Part shown: one piece after another, positions 12,780-23,710 of the stretch
Numbering within the stretch: position 1 is the first letter of the stretch
Layout: the number at the start of each line of letters is the position of its first letter
The notes under the pieces: model-generated
Told to the model about the DNA's origin: nothing
Databases searched by the model: none
The model's input: only the letters and a program-made list of their open reading frames with translations
Translations under genes and position numbers: made by a program
NCBI RefSeq assembly: GCF_032452875.1
Contig: NC_083881.1
Span: forward strand, 60,209,689-60,273,688
Length of the DNA stretch: 64,000 nucleotides
From: Bos javanicus
Taxonomy: Eukaryota > Chordata > Mammalia > Artiodactyla > Bovidae
Reading direction: 5' to 3'

Positions 12780-14340
12780 ACCACGTTTTCCTAGTCCACA
12801 ATTACAGTGGAAGTTTGTAAACATATTTATCTGAATTTAAACAGGAAAACTGTAAGTAAAAGTAGAGAAAATTTGATACTGATCCAGTAGACACATATAT
12901 CACATATGTGTGTGATTTTTATACCTATCTCAGTGGATAGAGAATGTACATTCCTTTTAATGACATGTGCAACATTTATTTAAAAATTGATTATACATTA
13001 AATAACAAAGGAATTCTCGATGTATTTCCAGACTACATCATTCAGATTGTGTTCTCTGACCATAACACAGTTATATTGGAAAACAACAATTAAAAAGCCC
13101 ATATGTTCAGAAACGTATTCCTAAATAACAACTGCACCAAAGATGGAAGGCACAGTGGAACTCAAAATATTTTTAAATAGCTGTAATGAAAATATTAGAT
13201 ATTAAAACTGTTGAACTACGTTGAAACAGCAGTTAGTGAAAAATTTACAACTTTAGTGCATTGAATTAAAAATAAATGCATGGAGAGTAAAGTGGAAAAT
13301 ATATTAGCTCAGCATTTTCTCAAGAGTTTAGAATAAAAACTACAGGGTAATCTTTATTTACCAGAAAATAATTAAACAGAAAAAATGAATTAAAATTAAA
13401 CAGAAAAAAATCTTTATTTATTAGAAGATAATTAAACAGAAAAAAAACAAAAAACTGGTTTTCTGAAAAACTGAGTAAAATAAACAAAGACAGATCTCAA
13501 GGAAAGAGATCTGTATCTTTTTTTTAAAAAAAGATACAAAAATGTCTATAGTTATAATACAATAATAGAGATTTTAAGTCACAAAGGAATATCGTGAATG
13601 GTTTATATTGATACTTTTATAAATTAGATGAAGTGAATCATTTCTGAAAGTGTGTTACCAAATTGATTCAAGAAGAATTAGAAAACTAACTAATGTAATA
13701 GTCATTAAAGAAATTAAATCAACAGTCAAAATAAGATTTTACACCCAGATAATTTTACAGGCAATACCAAATAAATAGAGAAAGAAATGTTCTTAACTTG
13801 CTAAAAGGTATCTGTTCAAAAATTTTAAAAATCAAACTTTTAATATTGAAGTTAAACACAAAGGACCAAAACAAGGTTACATACTTTCACTGCTTGTACT
13901 TGAACCCTCAGTCAATACCACACTCCAACAAATAGAGATTCGTGATATAAAAAAATGAAAAGGAAGACGTAAAACTCTTATTTGCCAGTATTACACTTAC
14001 CTACAAAGAAAATCCAAACAAATTTAAAGACCATAGATACCAAAATTTAAACAGTTGTTTGAAAGTACTATGTGAAGCTTTGCCGTGATAAATTTTACTT
14101 TCAAGGGCAAATGACTTCTAAGAAAATTTAAATTATCAAAATTGACTAATTGAAAGTTTAGGAAAAGCTGATTAAACCAAAAAGCATGAAGAAATTGAAA
14201 ATCTCTACCCTAAGTCGTCTTTACTGTGAAGAAGCACAAGGCGCAGATTTGTAAACAATCTGTTACATAAACTATTACAAAGCATAAAAAAAGAAAAACT
14301 GAAAACTGTTTCTCCTTATAAATGTGTTTTAAGCACTCTA
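12780..14340 (+). mobile_element. Degenerate ancient L1 ORF2 sequence
   Basis: The A-rich sequence follows the order of L1 ORF2 in the sense direction: a 'gaccataacacagttatatt' block, then 'gtgaaaaatttacaacttta', and then a block like 'gtaaaactcttatttgccag' (the region before the RT catalytic loop). It is heavily mutated with no ORF. A local tandem duplication lies at about 13345-13450. Confidence 0.6.
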
Positions 14341-14466
14341 AATGAATATTGGAAAACAAAATCCTCATACTGTATACATGAAGAGACAACTACTGATTAT
14401 TTCTTTTGTTCTAGGTCAGGTCCCTGATTTCATGAATCTTAAACATTTTAGTTGATTAAAAGTTGG

Positions 14467-14570
14467 GAGTTCCCTGGTGGCTTAGTGGTTAGAATTCCAG
14501 GCTTTCCCTGCCATGACCCAGGTTCAATCCCTGGTCAAGGAACTGAGATTCCACAAGCCACCATAAACAT
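14467..14570 (+). mobile_element. CHR-type tRNA-derived SINE fragment
   Basis: The head 'gttccctggtggcttagtgg' and box-B-like 'ggttcaatccctgg' match the cetartiodactyl CHR SINE head, followed by 'aactgagattccacaagcca'. Confidence 0.75.
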
Positions 14571-14574
14571 TAGG

Positions 14575-16140
14575 GGTATATATATCTTTTCTAATTAATG
14601 TTTTGTTTTCTTCCATAAATATCTAGGAGTGAAATTGCGAGATCGTATGGTAGGTCTATTTTTAGTTTCTTGAGGAACCTCCATACTGTTTTCCGTGTGG
14701 TTCCACCAACAGTGCACAAAGGCGGTTCCCTTTTTTCCACATCCTGACCAACACGGCTTTGACAATAACCACTTTGACAGATGTGAGGGTATCTCATTGT
14801 GGTTTTGTGTTGCATTTCCCTGATGATTAGAAATGTTGAGCATCTTTTCATAAGCCTGTTGGCCATCGGTGTATCTCCTTTGGAAAAATGTCTGTTCAAA
14901 TCCTCTGCCCATACTTTAATTGGGTTGTTTTTTTGATATTGAGTTGTATGAGTTCTTTGTGTATTTTGGATAATTAACCCCTTATTGGACATGTCATTTG
15001 CAAATATCTTCTCCCATTCAGCACAGCCACTGTGGAAAACAGCACGTAAGTTCTTCAAAAAATGAAAAACAGAACTACCACACGACCCTGCAGTTCCACT
15101 CTTCTTACCCAAAGAAAATGAAAAAAATAATTTGAATAGATAAATGCATCCCAGTGTTCATAGCAACATTTATTTATAGTAGCCAAGACATGAAATACAG
15201 ATAAATAGATAAAAATGATGTTGGGGAGTGTGTATGGTCGTGGAATATTTCTCAGCCATAAAAAATAATGAAATTTTGCCATTTCCAACAGTGTGGATAG
15301 ACCTACAGGATATTATGCTTAGTGAAATAAGTCAGACAGAGAAAGACACATACTGTATATTTTTAGTTTATGTGGAATCTGAAAAATAAAACACATTAGT
15401 GAATATAACAAAACAGAAACATACTCAGAAATACAGAGAACAAATTAGTGGTTACCAGTGGAGAGGGATAAAATAAGTGGAGGACTATTGAGGTACAAAC
15501 TACTATATATAAAATTAAAAAGTTACAAGGATGTAATGTACAGCACAGAAGAATATAGCCAATGTGTAATAATAATTTTATATGGAGTATAGGGCTAGTC
15601 AAGGCTATGGTTTTTCCTGTGGTCATATATGGATGTGAGAGTTGGACTGTGAAGAAGGCTGAGCGCCGAAGAATGGATGCTTTTGAACTGTGGTGTTGGA
15701 GAAGACTCTTGAGAGTCCCTTGGACTGCAAGAAGATCCAACCAGTCCATCCTGAAGGAGATCAGCCCTGGGATTTGTTTGGAAGGAATGATGCTAAAGCT
15801 GAAACTCCAGTACTTTGGCCACCTCATGAGAAGAGTTGACTCATTGGAAAAGACTCTGATGCTGGGAGGGATTGGGGGCAAGAGGAGAAGGGGACGACAG
15901 AGGATGAGATGGCTGGATGGCATCACTGACTCGATGGATGTGAGTCTGAGTGAACTCCGGGAGTTGGTGATGGACAGGGAGGCCTGGCGTGCTGCAATTC
16001 ATGGGGTCGCAAAGAGTCGGACACGACTAAGTGACTGATCTGATCTGATCTGATCTGATAAGCTATAAAAATATCAAGTTACTGTGTTGTATCCCTGAAA
16101 CTAATATAATGTTGTAAGTCAACCATACTTCAAAAAAAAC
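14575..16140 (+). mobile_element. L1 3' region with inverted 5' segment, interrupted by BovB
   Basis: 14575-15020 reads as L1 on the minus strand, whereas 15020-15592 and 16060-16140 read as L1 on the plus strand (a 'ggatattatgcttagtgaaa' block, then the 3'UTR). A head-to-head junction at about 15,020 is what twin priming during L1 insertion produces. A BovB fragment (15594-16059) splits the plus-strand part. No coding capacity remains. The element's outer ends were not matched to a target-site duplication. Confidence 0.7.
15594..16059 (+). mobile_element. BovB 3' fragment, young-looking
   Basis: It encodes an uninterrupted BovB C-terminal RT segment (FPVVIYGCESWTVKKAERRR through HGVAKSRTRLSD, stop at 16036-16038) and ends in a (CTGAT)n pentamer tail. 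It is inserted in an L1 3' region. It shares the variants SPGICLEG and GGKRRRGRQ with the copy at 60377-61746, which sets the pair apart from the other copies here. It is 5'-truncated and cannot be autonomous. Confidence 0.92.
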
Positions 16141-16144
16141 CTAA

Positions 16145-17225
16145 GTAACAGATACCATTAAGAAAGTGAAAAAGCAACCCATGGATAGAGAAAATATTAG
16201 CAATACACATATCTAATAAAGTACTTGGATCCAGAATGTACAAAGAATTTTTATAGCTCAAATTTTTTTAAATGGACAAGAGACTTGAACAGACACTTCC
16301 AAGAAGATAGAAGAATGTCTAATAAGCACATGAAAAGATGTTCAACATCATTGGTCTTTCAAGAAATGCACATAAAACAACCATGAGAGATGCCATTTCA
16401 TGCCCAGTAATGGCTGAAATTCAAAATACTTTTAGCACCAGCTAAATTCAGCATCAAATTCAGCACCACAGGTAGCACCGACTACTGGGGAGAGTGTGGG
16501 TGTGAGTGGTTGTACATCTTATGTAACCTACATGCCTCAAAAAGATACATTTAAAAGTGAAAGTGATAGTTGATCAGTTATGTCCAACTCTTCATGACGC
16601 CATGGACTGTAGCCCGCCAGGCTCCTCCGTCCATGGAAGTCTCCAGGTAAGAATACTGGAGTGAGTAGCCATTACCTTCTCTAGGGAATCTTCCCAACCC
16701 AAGGATCGAAACTGAGTCTCCTGCATTGCAGGCAGATTGTTTACTGTCCAAGGCACCAGGGAAGCCCCACATGTTTATAAAGAGCTCTTGAATAAGAATA
16801 CATTTCAGTGTACGAAGGGTATAACAGTGTGATTCACAGGAAAAGAAATAGAAATATCTAATAAACATAGGAAAAGTGTTTCAATCTCAGTAAATAAGGA
16901 AATGGAGACTAGAACAATGATAAATTTATTTTATGCACCTAATTGGAAACAAATCTTTGGAAATAAAATGTTTCCTTTTGCCAGAGTTGTAGGGTATAAG
17001 GTATTTTTTTCACACACATTCAGTGGAATTGTGAGTTGGTATAAACATTTTCTCAATGCCACCATCAACTTTAAAGTGGAATTGTATGCTTGGATCTAAC
17101 AATTCTACTTCTAGAAAAAGCTGTCCTACAGAAATACTTGCTTATGTGTGTATGGAGAGAACATGTATGAGAATTCCTTAAAGTATTGTTCATAATAGTG
17201 AAAAACTGGAAGCAGTCAAAGTGTC
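16145..17225 (+). mobile_element. Degenerate L1/HAL1-like 3' sequence, split by a SINE
   Basis: 16145-16555 resembles the end of L1 ORF2 in sense orientation ('acaagagacttgaacagaca', 'agaaatgcacataaaacaac'). After the Bov-tA, 16768-17225 continues with blocks such as 'gtataaacattttctcaatg' and 'cctacagaaatacttgctta', typical of old L1/HAL1 3' parts. Confidence 0.6.
16556..16767 (-). mobile_element. Bov-tA SINE
   Basis: Minus-strand Bov-tA: the Bov-A body on the left, the tRNA-like head (gcttccctggtgcc) at the right edge. It sits inside old L1 sequence. Confidence 0.87.
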
Positions 17226-17379
17226 AGCCTTTGTTCTAGTTACTCAGAATATTTAAAGAGGAAATAGCCTGGTGTAATAATCCTCGGATAATTAACTTTA
17301 TCATCACTTGGCTTAAGGCAGAGGCAAGGAATCTCATTTTTTGGCTAATTTTTTATGTGCTTCTTATTTGTTCTGTCCT

Positions 17380-17601
17380 CTGCGTACATGCTCGGTTCCT
17401 CAGCCATGTCTGACTTTTTGTGACCACGTGGACTATAGCCCATCAGGCTCCTCTGTCCGTTCTTACCAGCCAAGAATAGTGGAGTGGGTTGCCATTTCCT
17501 CCTCTAGGGGATCTTCCCAACCCAGGAATCAAACCCACGTCTCTAGCATCTCCAGCATTGACAGGTGGATTCTTTACCACAGAGCCACTTGGGAAGCCCC
17601 T
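17380..17601 (-). mobile_element. Bov-tA SINE with target-site duplication
   Basis: Minus-strand Bov-tA. The 9-bp repeat ttctgtcct at 17371-17379 and 17602-17610 brackets it, including a few extra bases on the tail side. Confidence 0.87.
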
Positions 17602-18239
17602 TTCTGTCCTTTATTTGTGCCCATGTTTTACAAACTATAAAATAACATTTGGCTATAAATCATTTATGTAGAAAAGTATTCCCAAACTCAGGGACTTGTC
17701 ACTGAAGTTTTTTGTTTGTTCGTTTTTGACTTCTTTATTTGGCTCAGGTTGGTGCTATTTGCTCTCCTGAAAATGTAACCTATAAACTTTTTATTACGCA
17801 AGCAGATAACCAGTCTAATCTAAGGGAAGGCTGACTTCCTCTGTGTCCTTCAGTTCATTGAATATGGAGTGGTGTTTCTGGTCCAAACAGAGAACAATTT
17901 AGAGTATTAGAAATTAGAAGTGGTCCTTCCTAAAGACGCACAGGGAGAAGAAAAAGGTGCCGTGCCAACTATCTCCTGTTTTTTTAGCATTATTTTGGAA
18001 CTTTGTGTTACTTATGAAGAAGTATTATTCTGGAATCTGGGAAAGAGATATAAATATTAGGAACAGAGAAGTATTACTGTTATTATTTTTTGATGATACA
18101 GTTGTGTACTAAGAAGAGCCAGGAGAATCAGTGGATATTTAGAGGCTTATAATAAAGTTCTCGGTTATTTTGATTTTTTTTAATGAAATTTTTTTCCAAA
18201 ATTTCCTTTCAACAGCCTTTTCTGACTTTTTATTTGTAG

Positions 18240-18442
18240 TTTTCAGGATTTTGATATTCAAGGCTCCAGAAGATGCAGTTTGGACTGGTTGACAATAGAA
18301 ACATACAAGAATATTGAAAGCTACAGAGCCTGTGGTTCCACAATCCCACCACCGTACATTTCTTCCCAAGACCACGTCTGGATCAGGTTCCATTCCGATG
18401 ACAGTATCTCTAGGAAGGGTTTCAGGCTGGCATACTTTTCAG
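18240..18442 (+). CDS. LRP12: LRP12 coding exon: rest of the first CUB domain
   Basis: The acceptor TTTGTAG ends at 18239 and the donor GTGTGT begins at 18443. The 203-bp exon starts with the last base of a split serine codon and ends with the first base of a glycine codon, so its frame joins both neighbours. It encodes FQDFDIQGSRRCSLDWLTIE through GFRLAYFSG, completing CUB domain 1: the cysteine pair (SRRC ... YRACG), an aromatic/acidic strand (LDWLTIE) and the closing strand GFRLAYFSG. The open frame running on to 18549 past the donor is intronic read-through, not exon. Confidence 0.96.
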
Positions 18443-19734
18443 GTGTGTTTTTATATAAGAAGAAAGGTTTGGAACAGAATTCTATCATATTAACTCCTCA
18501 ATCACTTCAGGACTTGCCTTCTAAACAACGTCCATTTTATTGTGACTAAATACCAAGACAGCTGAGATTGCAGAATTCGAGGCAAAAGGTTCAGGTGCCC
18601 TAGAGTTAGGTCTCCAAAAGGCATTTTGTATAATCCTAATAGAATGGTTAATTTTACACACTAAAGTCAGTCTTTTTAAATATTTTGAATATATTTATTT
18701 TAAAAGAAACTTTTTTCCCCTCAAGTGTTCACCCGTATCCTGCATGTTATTTCAGAATGTATTTTTGTGTGTTACCATTATCTTTACACCTTCAAAGAAA
18801 AGACACAATCAATTTTACTTTCATAGTTTGTAGTATCATAAGTCTTCTTTTGCTGGTTCTTAAACTTTATCTGAATAGTGTGACCAGATCATAAAAATAT
18901 GAAGAACTCAGAGCATTAGAGTCCCGTAAATTTTTGCTGAAAATAACTTTATATTTTTCTGAAATTAACATGGTCACCTTTAGCAACATATGCTACTTTT
19001 TCTCTTTTTTATTAAAAGCACATCTTTGTAATAATTACTTTGATTCTGAAGCATTTTCTGTCACCTATTTGCCAGAAAATAAGTTGTTGATGGAGAGGAA
19101 AGCCTGGGGCTGACATCATCAGTGTGGACTGTAGGATGCTAATGTTTAGTTTTCTTTCCCTGTCTCATTCTTGATATATATTTAGGATAGTCTACTAAAC
19201 AATTAGAATTCTATGAACATTTCAGTTCTTTTCTCTCTCCTTCCCCCTACTCTTGAGTCTAGATAATGGACTTGCAAGATATTGCGTATATGTACATAAA
19301 TATATATAAATAACTAAAAAAGAATATTAAAATGGATTTGAAAAGGTGATTATTATGGAGGAGTTTTTCTTAATTTCAAAACGTTTATTCAGTAGGGTAT
19401 TTAAAATTCTTAGGCATATATACTACTGGCGCATATATCTTACATCACTTTACTAAATGTTCTGTAGCAAAGCAGCTTCTGCAAAAACAGAATCAGTCCT
19501 TTATCTTTAGGTCAGCTGTAGAGATCTTCATGGAACAAATCATAAGTATTATTTAATTAAAAGTTTTAGTAATCAGTAAGCCAGTATTAATTAAATTTTT
19601 TACTTAAGCCCAGCTATCACCTGAGCTAATTAACATTTATGATAAAAATACCACTTGCTGTTACATATCCTTTAAAGAATATGTTTTTTTTCCCTCCTTA
19701 CCTCTCCATCTCCCTCCTCTCACTGACCTCCCAG
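18443..19734 (+). other. LRP12: LRP12 intron (1,292 bp)
   Basis: GT at 18443 and AG at 19733-19734 after a strong C/T tract (19690-19732). The sequence is AT-rich; I see no repeat family or RNA gene that I can support in it. Confidence 0.9.
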
Positions 19735-20839
19735 GGAAATCTGAAGAACCAAACTGTGCTTGTGACCAGTTTCGCTGTGGAAATGGAAAGTGTATACCAG
19801 CAGCCTGGAAATGCAACAACATGGATGAATGTGGAGACAGTTCTGATGAAGAGATCTGTGCCAGAGAAGCGAATCCTCCAACATCTGCCTCCTTCCAGCC
19901 CTGTGCTTACAACCAGTTCCAGTGTCTGTCTCGGTTTACCAAAGTCTACACCTGCCTTCCCGAGTCTTTAAAATGCGATGGCAACATTGACTGCCTTGAC
20001 CTCGGAGATGAGATCGACTGTGATGTGCCCACTTGTGGGCAGTGGTTAAAATATTTTTATGGTACTTTTAATTCTCCCAATTATCCAGACTTTTATCCTC
20101 CCGGAAGCAATTGCACCTGGTTAATAGACACTGGTGATCACCGCAAAGTCATCTTACGCTTCACAGACTTTAAACTTGATGGTACTGGTTATGGTGATTA
20201 TGTCAAAATATACGATGGATTAGAGGAGAATCCGCACAAGCTTCTGCGTGTGTTGACTGCTTTTGATTCTCACGCGCCTCTCACTGTAGTGTCTTCTTCT
20301 GGACAGATAAGGGTCCATTTCTGCGCCGATAAAGTCAACGCGGCCAGGGGCTTTAATGCTACTTACCAGGTAGATGGCTTCTGTCTGCCGTGGGAGATCC
20401 CCTGCGGAGGGAACTGGGGCTGCTACACTGAGCAGCAGCGCTGTGATGGCTACTGGCATTGCCCAAACGGGCGGGACGAGATCAACTGTACCGTATGCCA
20501 GAAGGAGGAGTTCCCGTGTTCCCGGAACGGCGTCTGCTACCCCCGCTCCGATCGCTGCAACTACCAGAACCACTGCCCAAATGGCTCTGATGAAAAAAAC
20601 TGCTTCTTTTGCCAGCCAGGAAATTTTCATTGTAAAAACAACCGATGTGTGTTTGAAAGCTGGGTGTGTGACTCTCAGGACGACTGCGGCGACGGCAGTG
20701 ACGAGGAGAACTGCCCGGTAATCGTGCCAACCCGGGTCATCACCGCCGCCGTCATCGGGAGCCTCATCTGCGGCCTGCTGCTGGTCATTGCCTTGGGGTG
20801 CACCTGTAAGCTTTATTCTCTGAGAATGTTTGAACGAAG
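19735..20839 (+). CDS. LRP12: LRP12 large exon: LDLR-A 1-2, CUB 2, LDLR-A 3-5, transmembrane helix
   Basis: This 1,105-bp exon joins in phase on both sides (donor GTCAGT at 20840). In order it encodes: LDLR-A1 (CACDQFRCGNGKCIP ... CGDSSDEEIC); LDLR-A2 (CAYNQFQCLS ... CLDLGDEIDC); CUB2 (CGQWLKYFYGTFNSPNYPDF to GFNATYQV); three more LDLR-A modules ending GRDEINC, GSDEKNC and GSDEENC; a transmembrane helix (about VITAAVIGSLICGLLLVIAL); and the start of the cytoplasmic tail (CKLYSLRMFER). The acidic SDE-type clusters are the calcium-cage residues of LDLR-A modules, which bind ligands outside the cell. Sequons include NCTW, NATY, NCTV and NGSD. LRP12 is a type I membrane protein of the LRP3/LRP10/LRP12 group. 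Frame continuing past 20839 to 20885 is intron. Confidence 0.98.
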
Positions 20840-21649
20840 GTCAGTATCAAGACAGAGCTATGGTGTTGCATGCTCTGTACAGTAAAAACATGGCCCAGAT
20901 ATTTACAACACATTTTTTAAGGAGATGAGCAATATATTTTTGTTACACTATTGGAGACAGAGCTACCTATTGTCTGTGATTTATAAAATTACTATGAAAA
21001 GCATATGACTCAGAAGGTTAATAAGCACATTAAAAAAAACAAACACTTAAGAGTTAATGAGGTGAGAAAAGGCAGTCTGTAGTGTTTTCAGATCAACGTG
21101 TTTTATAGGAATTTTGCAAGCTGAAATTCTTGGTCATGGTGCTTTAACCTGAGTTTTTATAAATATTAATTCAACAATTCCAGACATGTGAGAGCCTTCT
21201 ATGTTCAAAGCAGCATATGGGTGAATAGATCAATGAGTAGGAGTAATCTCACAGGCAGTTTACAGTTAGAAGGAAGGAACTGGTGGGTAGGATTAAATGA
21301 CAAAACATATAAATGCTGTAAGAGCTATAAGATAAAGTGGTATAAAAGTCAGAGGACCTCAGTTAAGTAAGAAATGGTTCAGCGTGAAAGGGTGGCCCTC
21401 AGGGAGAGCCGTCTTCCACGTGGCAGAGGAGAGACCTGGAGAAGTTGATGGCAGAGAGGTCTTCTAGAAAGCTCCTGTGGAGACCATGACCATCAGCCCC
21501 AGAAGAGTTGCAAGTAATACATACAACAAAGAAGTCACATACCAGACAGCCAAGAACAGATGCACAGTATCAAAACAACCATATGCTTCTTACTTGGCAT
21601 AAGTGGCCAGAAATGTTTTTCTACATTGCAACATGAAACCAAGTGAGCA

Positions 21650-21855
21650 ACATAAAGAGTGATAAAGAACCCACCTGTAGTGCAGGACATGTAAGAGACC
21701 TGGGTTTGATCCCTGGGTAGGAAAATCCCCTGGAGGAGGGCATGGCAGCCCACTCCAGTATTCTTGCCTGGAGAAGCCCCATGGACTGAGGAGCATGGAG
21801 GATTACAGTCCATAGAGTCGCAAAGAGTCGGACACGACTGAAGGGACTTAGTGCG
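21650..21855 (+). mobile_element. Bov-tA SINE with microsatellite tail
   Basis: The tRNA-like head is worn, but the Bov-A body ('cactccagtattcttgcctg', 'gagtcggacacgactgaagg') is clear. It runs directly into an alternating purine-pyrimidine tract, as Bov-tA tails often do. Confidence 0.87.
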
Positions 21856-21923
21856 TGCACACGCGCGCGCGCGCGCACACACACACACACAGAAGACCAG
21901 AGGTCTTGAGTTTAAGAACAGGT

Positions 21924-21964
<41 letters not shown>
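21856..21964. repeat. (CG)n/(CA)n microsatellite with duplicated unit
   Basis: Alternating CG then CA dinucleotides run from about 21856 to 21891. A second CA run is at about 21929-21963. The spacer 'aggtcttgagtttaagaaca' (21901-21920) recurs right after the second run (21965-21984), so the spacer plus CA run form a duplicated unit of about 64 bases. The tract is probably length-polymorphic. Confidence 0.9.
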
Positions 21965-21967
<3 letters not shown>

Positions 21968-22410
21968 CTTGAGTTTAAGAACAGGTTATTCCAGAATGGG
22001 TTTTGGCAACTCATTTCACTGTTTTCCTTACCTAAAAGGTAAATGTGTTGGACTTGACGAATAAAGTATCTTCTAAGAATATTCAAATACTTTCACCTCA
22101 AGCCCCTCTGATCTCAGAAGGGTAAAGATCTAGTAGTTTTATCTTTTACAGGGATATTTAATATATTAAAACTTAGTGATCCAGGCCCCTAGTGTAAAAC
22201 CACATGAGGCTGGACTGTCCGCTTCATCTCTGTGTTCTCAGTGTAGGGTAGTATAAATACTCACCAAATGTTGACTGATTCTGCTTTACAAATGAACAAA
22301 TATATTAAAATTCAGATTGTTTTAATTGTTGATAATTAAAGAATTACTGTTTTGGCTTGCCCTTTTTTTTTTTTTTTTAAACTCCTTTCATCCCTCTGTT
22401 TGTCTCAAAG

Positions 22411-22543
22411 ATCATTTGAAACACAGTTGTCCAGAGTGGAAGCAGAATTGTTAAGAAGAGAAGCTCCTCCCTCTTATGGACAATTGATTGCTCAGGGTTT
22501 AATTCCACCAGTTGAAGATTTTCCTGTTTGTTCACCTAATCAG
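22411..22543 (+). CDS. LRP12: LRP12 coding exon: juxtamembrane cytoplasmic tail with PPxY motif
   Basis: The acceptor CTCAAAG ends at 22410 and the donor GTATGT begins at 22544. The 133-bp exon begins with the third base of a split arginine codon and ends on a complete codon. It encodes SFETQLSRVEAELLRREAPP, then SYGQLIAQGLIPPVEDFP and CSPNQ. The sequence PPSY fits the PPxY motif recognised by WW domains (for example NEDD4-type ubiquitin ligases). That partner is inference from the motif, not shown here. An upstream in-frame ATG at 22352 lies in the intron and is not a start. Confidence 0.96.
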
Positions 22544-22765
22544 GTATGTTACACTTTGTGATTTCTGTTTCAGTACCTCTTAAAATGAAGTCTATACTTA
22601 TATGTAATGGTGAAGGACCCTCGATTGTGTCAGAATTTTTGCAGTTGAGTCAAGAATTAAATAAATGGAAGATTTGAAATTATATGGTTGACTCCTGAAC
22701 AGTGTGGGGGTTAGGGGCGTCAGTGCTCCATGCAGGTGAAAATTCACATGTAACTTTATAGTTGA

Positions 22766-22969
22766 GCTTCCCAGGTGGCCCAGTGGTAAAGAATCCACCT
22801 GCCAATGCAGGAGATGCAGTTCGATCCCTGGGTTGGGAAGATGCCCTGGAGAAGGAAATGGTAACCCACTCCAGCATTCTTGCCTGAGAAATCCCATGGA
22901 CAGAGGAGCCTGGTGGGCTACAATCCATGGGGTCACAAAAGAACTGGACATAACTGAGCAACTAAACAC
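22766..22969 (+). mobile_element. Bov-tA SINE
   Basis: Head 'cttcccaggtggcccagtgg', box-B-like 'agttcgatccctggg', then the Bov-A body ending 'aactgagcaactaaac'-like. Confidence 0.9.
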
Positions 22970-23205
22970 CTCTATAGTCAGCTTTCTGTCTAGAGTTCAG
23001 TGTCCACAAATTCAACCAGCTATAGATGGTGTGGTGCTGTAGTATTTGCCATTGAAAAAAAATCCGTAAATAAGTGCACCTGGGCAAGCCCATGTTTTTC
23101 ATGGGTTTACTCTAGTTGTTTCCTTATATTTTAACAAATTCAAAAGTATAGTTTTCATTCTTTACTTCTTATTTGGTTACGTGATTCTTAAGCATTTTAA
23201 TGTTT

Positions 23206-23477
23206 GCTGCTGCTGCTAAGTCACTTCAGTCATGTCTGACTCTGTGCGACCCCATAGACGGCAGCCCACCAGGCTCCCCATCCCTGGGATTCTCCAGGCA
23301 AGAACACTGGTGTGGGTTGCCATTTCTTTCTCCAGTGCATGAAAGTGAAAAGTGAAAGTGAAGTCGCTCAGTCGTGCCTGACCCTCAGCGACCCCATGGA
23401 CTGCAGCCTTCCAGGCTCCTCTGTCAGTGGGATTTTCCAGGCAAGAGTACTGGAGTGGGGTGCCATTGCCTTCTCCG
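23206..23477 (-). mobile_element. Bov-A2 SINE with 12-bp target-site duplication
   Basis: A dimeric Bov-A2 begins gctgctgctgctaagtc and ends 'ggtgccattgccttctccg'. It is flanked by a perfect attttaatgttt at 23194-23205 and 23478-23489. Confidence 0.93.
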
Positions 23478-23491
23478 ATTTTAATGTTTAG

Positions 23492-23710
23492 GATGTGCTT
23501 AGTCACTCAGTCTTGTCTGACTCTTTGCGACCCCATAGAGTGTAACCCACCAGGCTTCCCTGTCCATGGGGTTCTCCATGCAAGAATAGTGGAGAGGGTT
23601 GCCATACCCTTCTCCAGGAGATCTTCCCTACCCAGGAATCGAACCCGTGTCTCTTATATTTCCTGTATTGGCAAGTGGGTTCTTTACCACTAGCACCACC
23701 TGGGAAGCCC
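23492..23710 (-). mobile_element. Bov-tA SINE inserted at the edge of the Bov-A2 duplication
   Basis: Minus-strand Bov-tA flanked by taatgtttag at 23482-23491 and 23711-23720. The left copy overlaps the right-hand duplication of the neighbouring Bov-A2, so the insertion re-used that target. Confidence 0.92.

Larger units (their letters stand above)
8276..18239 (+). other. LRP12: LRP12 intron (9,964 bp)
   Basis: GT at 8276 and AG at 18238-18239. The first 2.5 kb (8276-10855) is AT-rich and holds no repeat or gene I can name with confidence. The rest is mostly transposon-derived: Bov-tA SINEs, a bovine-type L1 3' end, degenerate L1 ORF2, an L1 with an inverted 5' part carrying a BovB, and a CHR-type SINE. 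ORFs here, including the 173-residue minus-strand one at 14591-15112, are in L1 sequence and are not genes. 17604-18239 appears unique. Confidence 0.85.
20840..22410 (+). other. LRP12: LRP12 intron (1,571 bp)
   Basis: GT at 20840, AG at 22409-22410. It contains a Bov-tA SINE followed by a CG/CA microsatellite with a duplicated flank (21650-21991) and a long T-run (22363-22378) upstream of the acceptor. 20840-21649 and 22000-22360 hold nothing I can name. Confidence 0.88.

Noticed and set aside
14591..15112. 173-residue minus-strand open frame
   Set aside because: It lies across the inverted L1 segment; the translation has no domain structure and the sequence is L1-derived.
20220..20730. Minus-strand and +2-frame open frames over the LRP12 exon
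   Set aside because: Shadows of a GC-biased real exon whose own frame encodes canonical LDLR-A and CUB modules.
20840..20885. Read-through of the large LRP12 exon giving a 15-codon alternative C-terminus
   Set aside because: A consensus donor at 20840 joins in phase to the next exon. The extension is not conserved in any LRP12 that I recall, and no poly(A) signal lies close by.
21535..22086. Minus-strand open frame rich in VCVCVC
   Set aside because: It is a translation of the CA/CG microsatellite and the adjoining Bov-tA.
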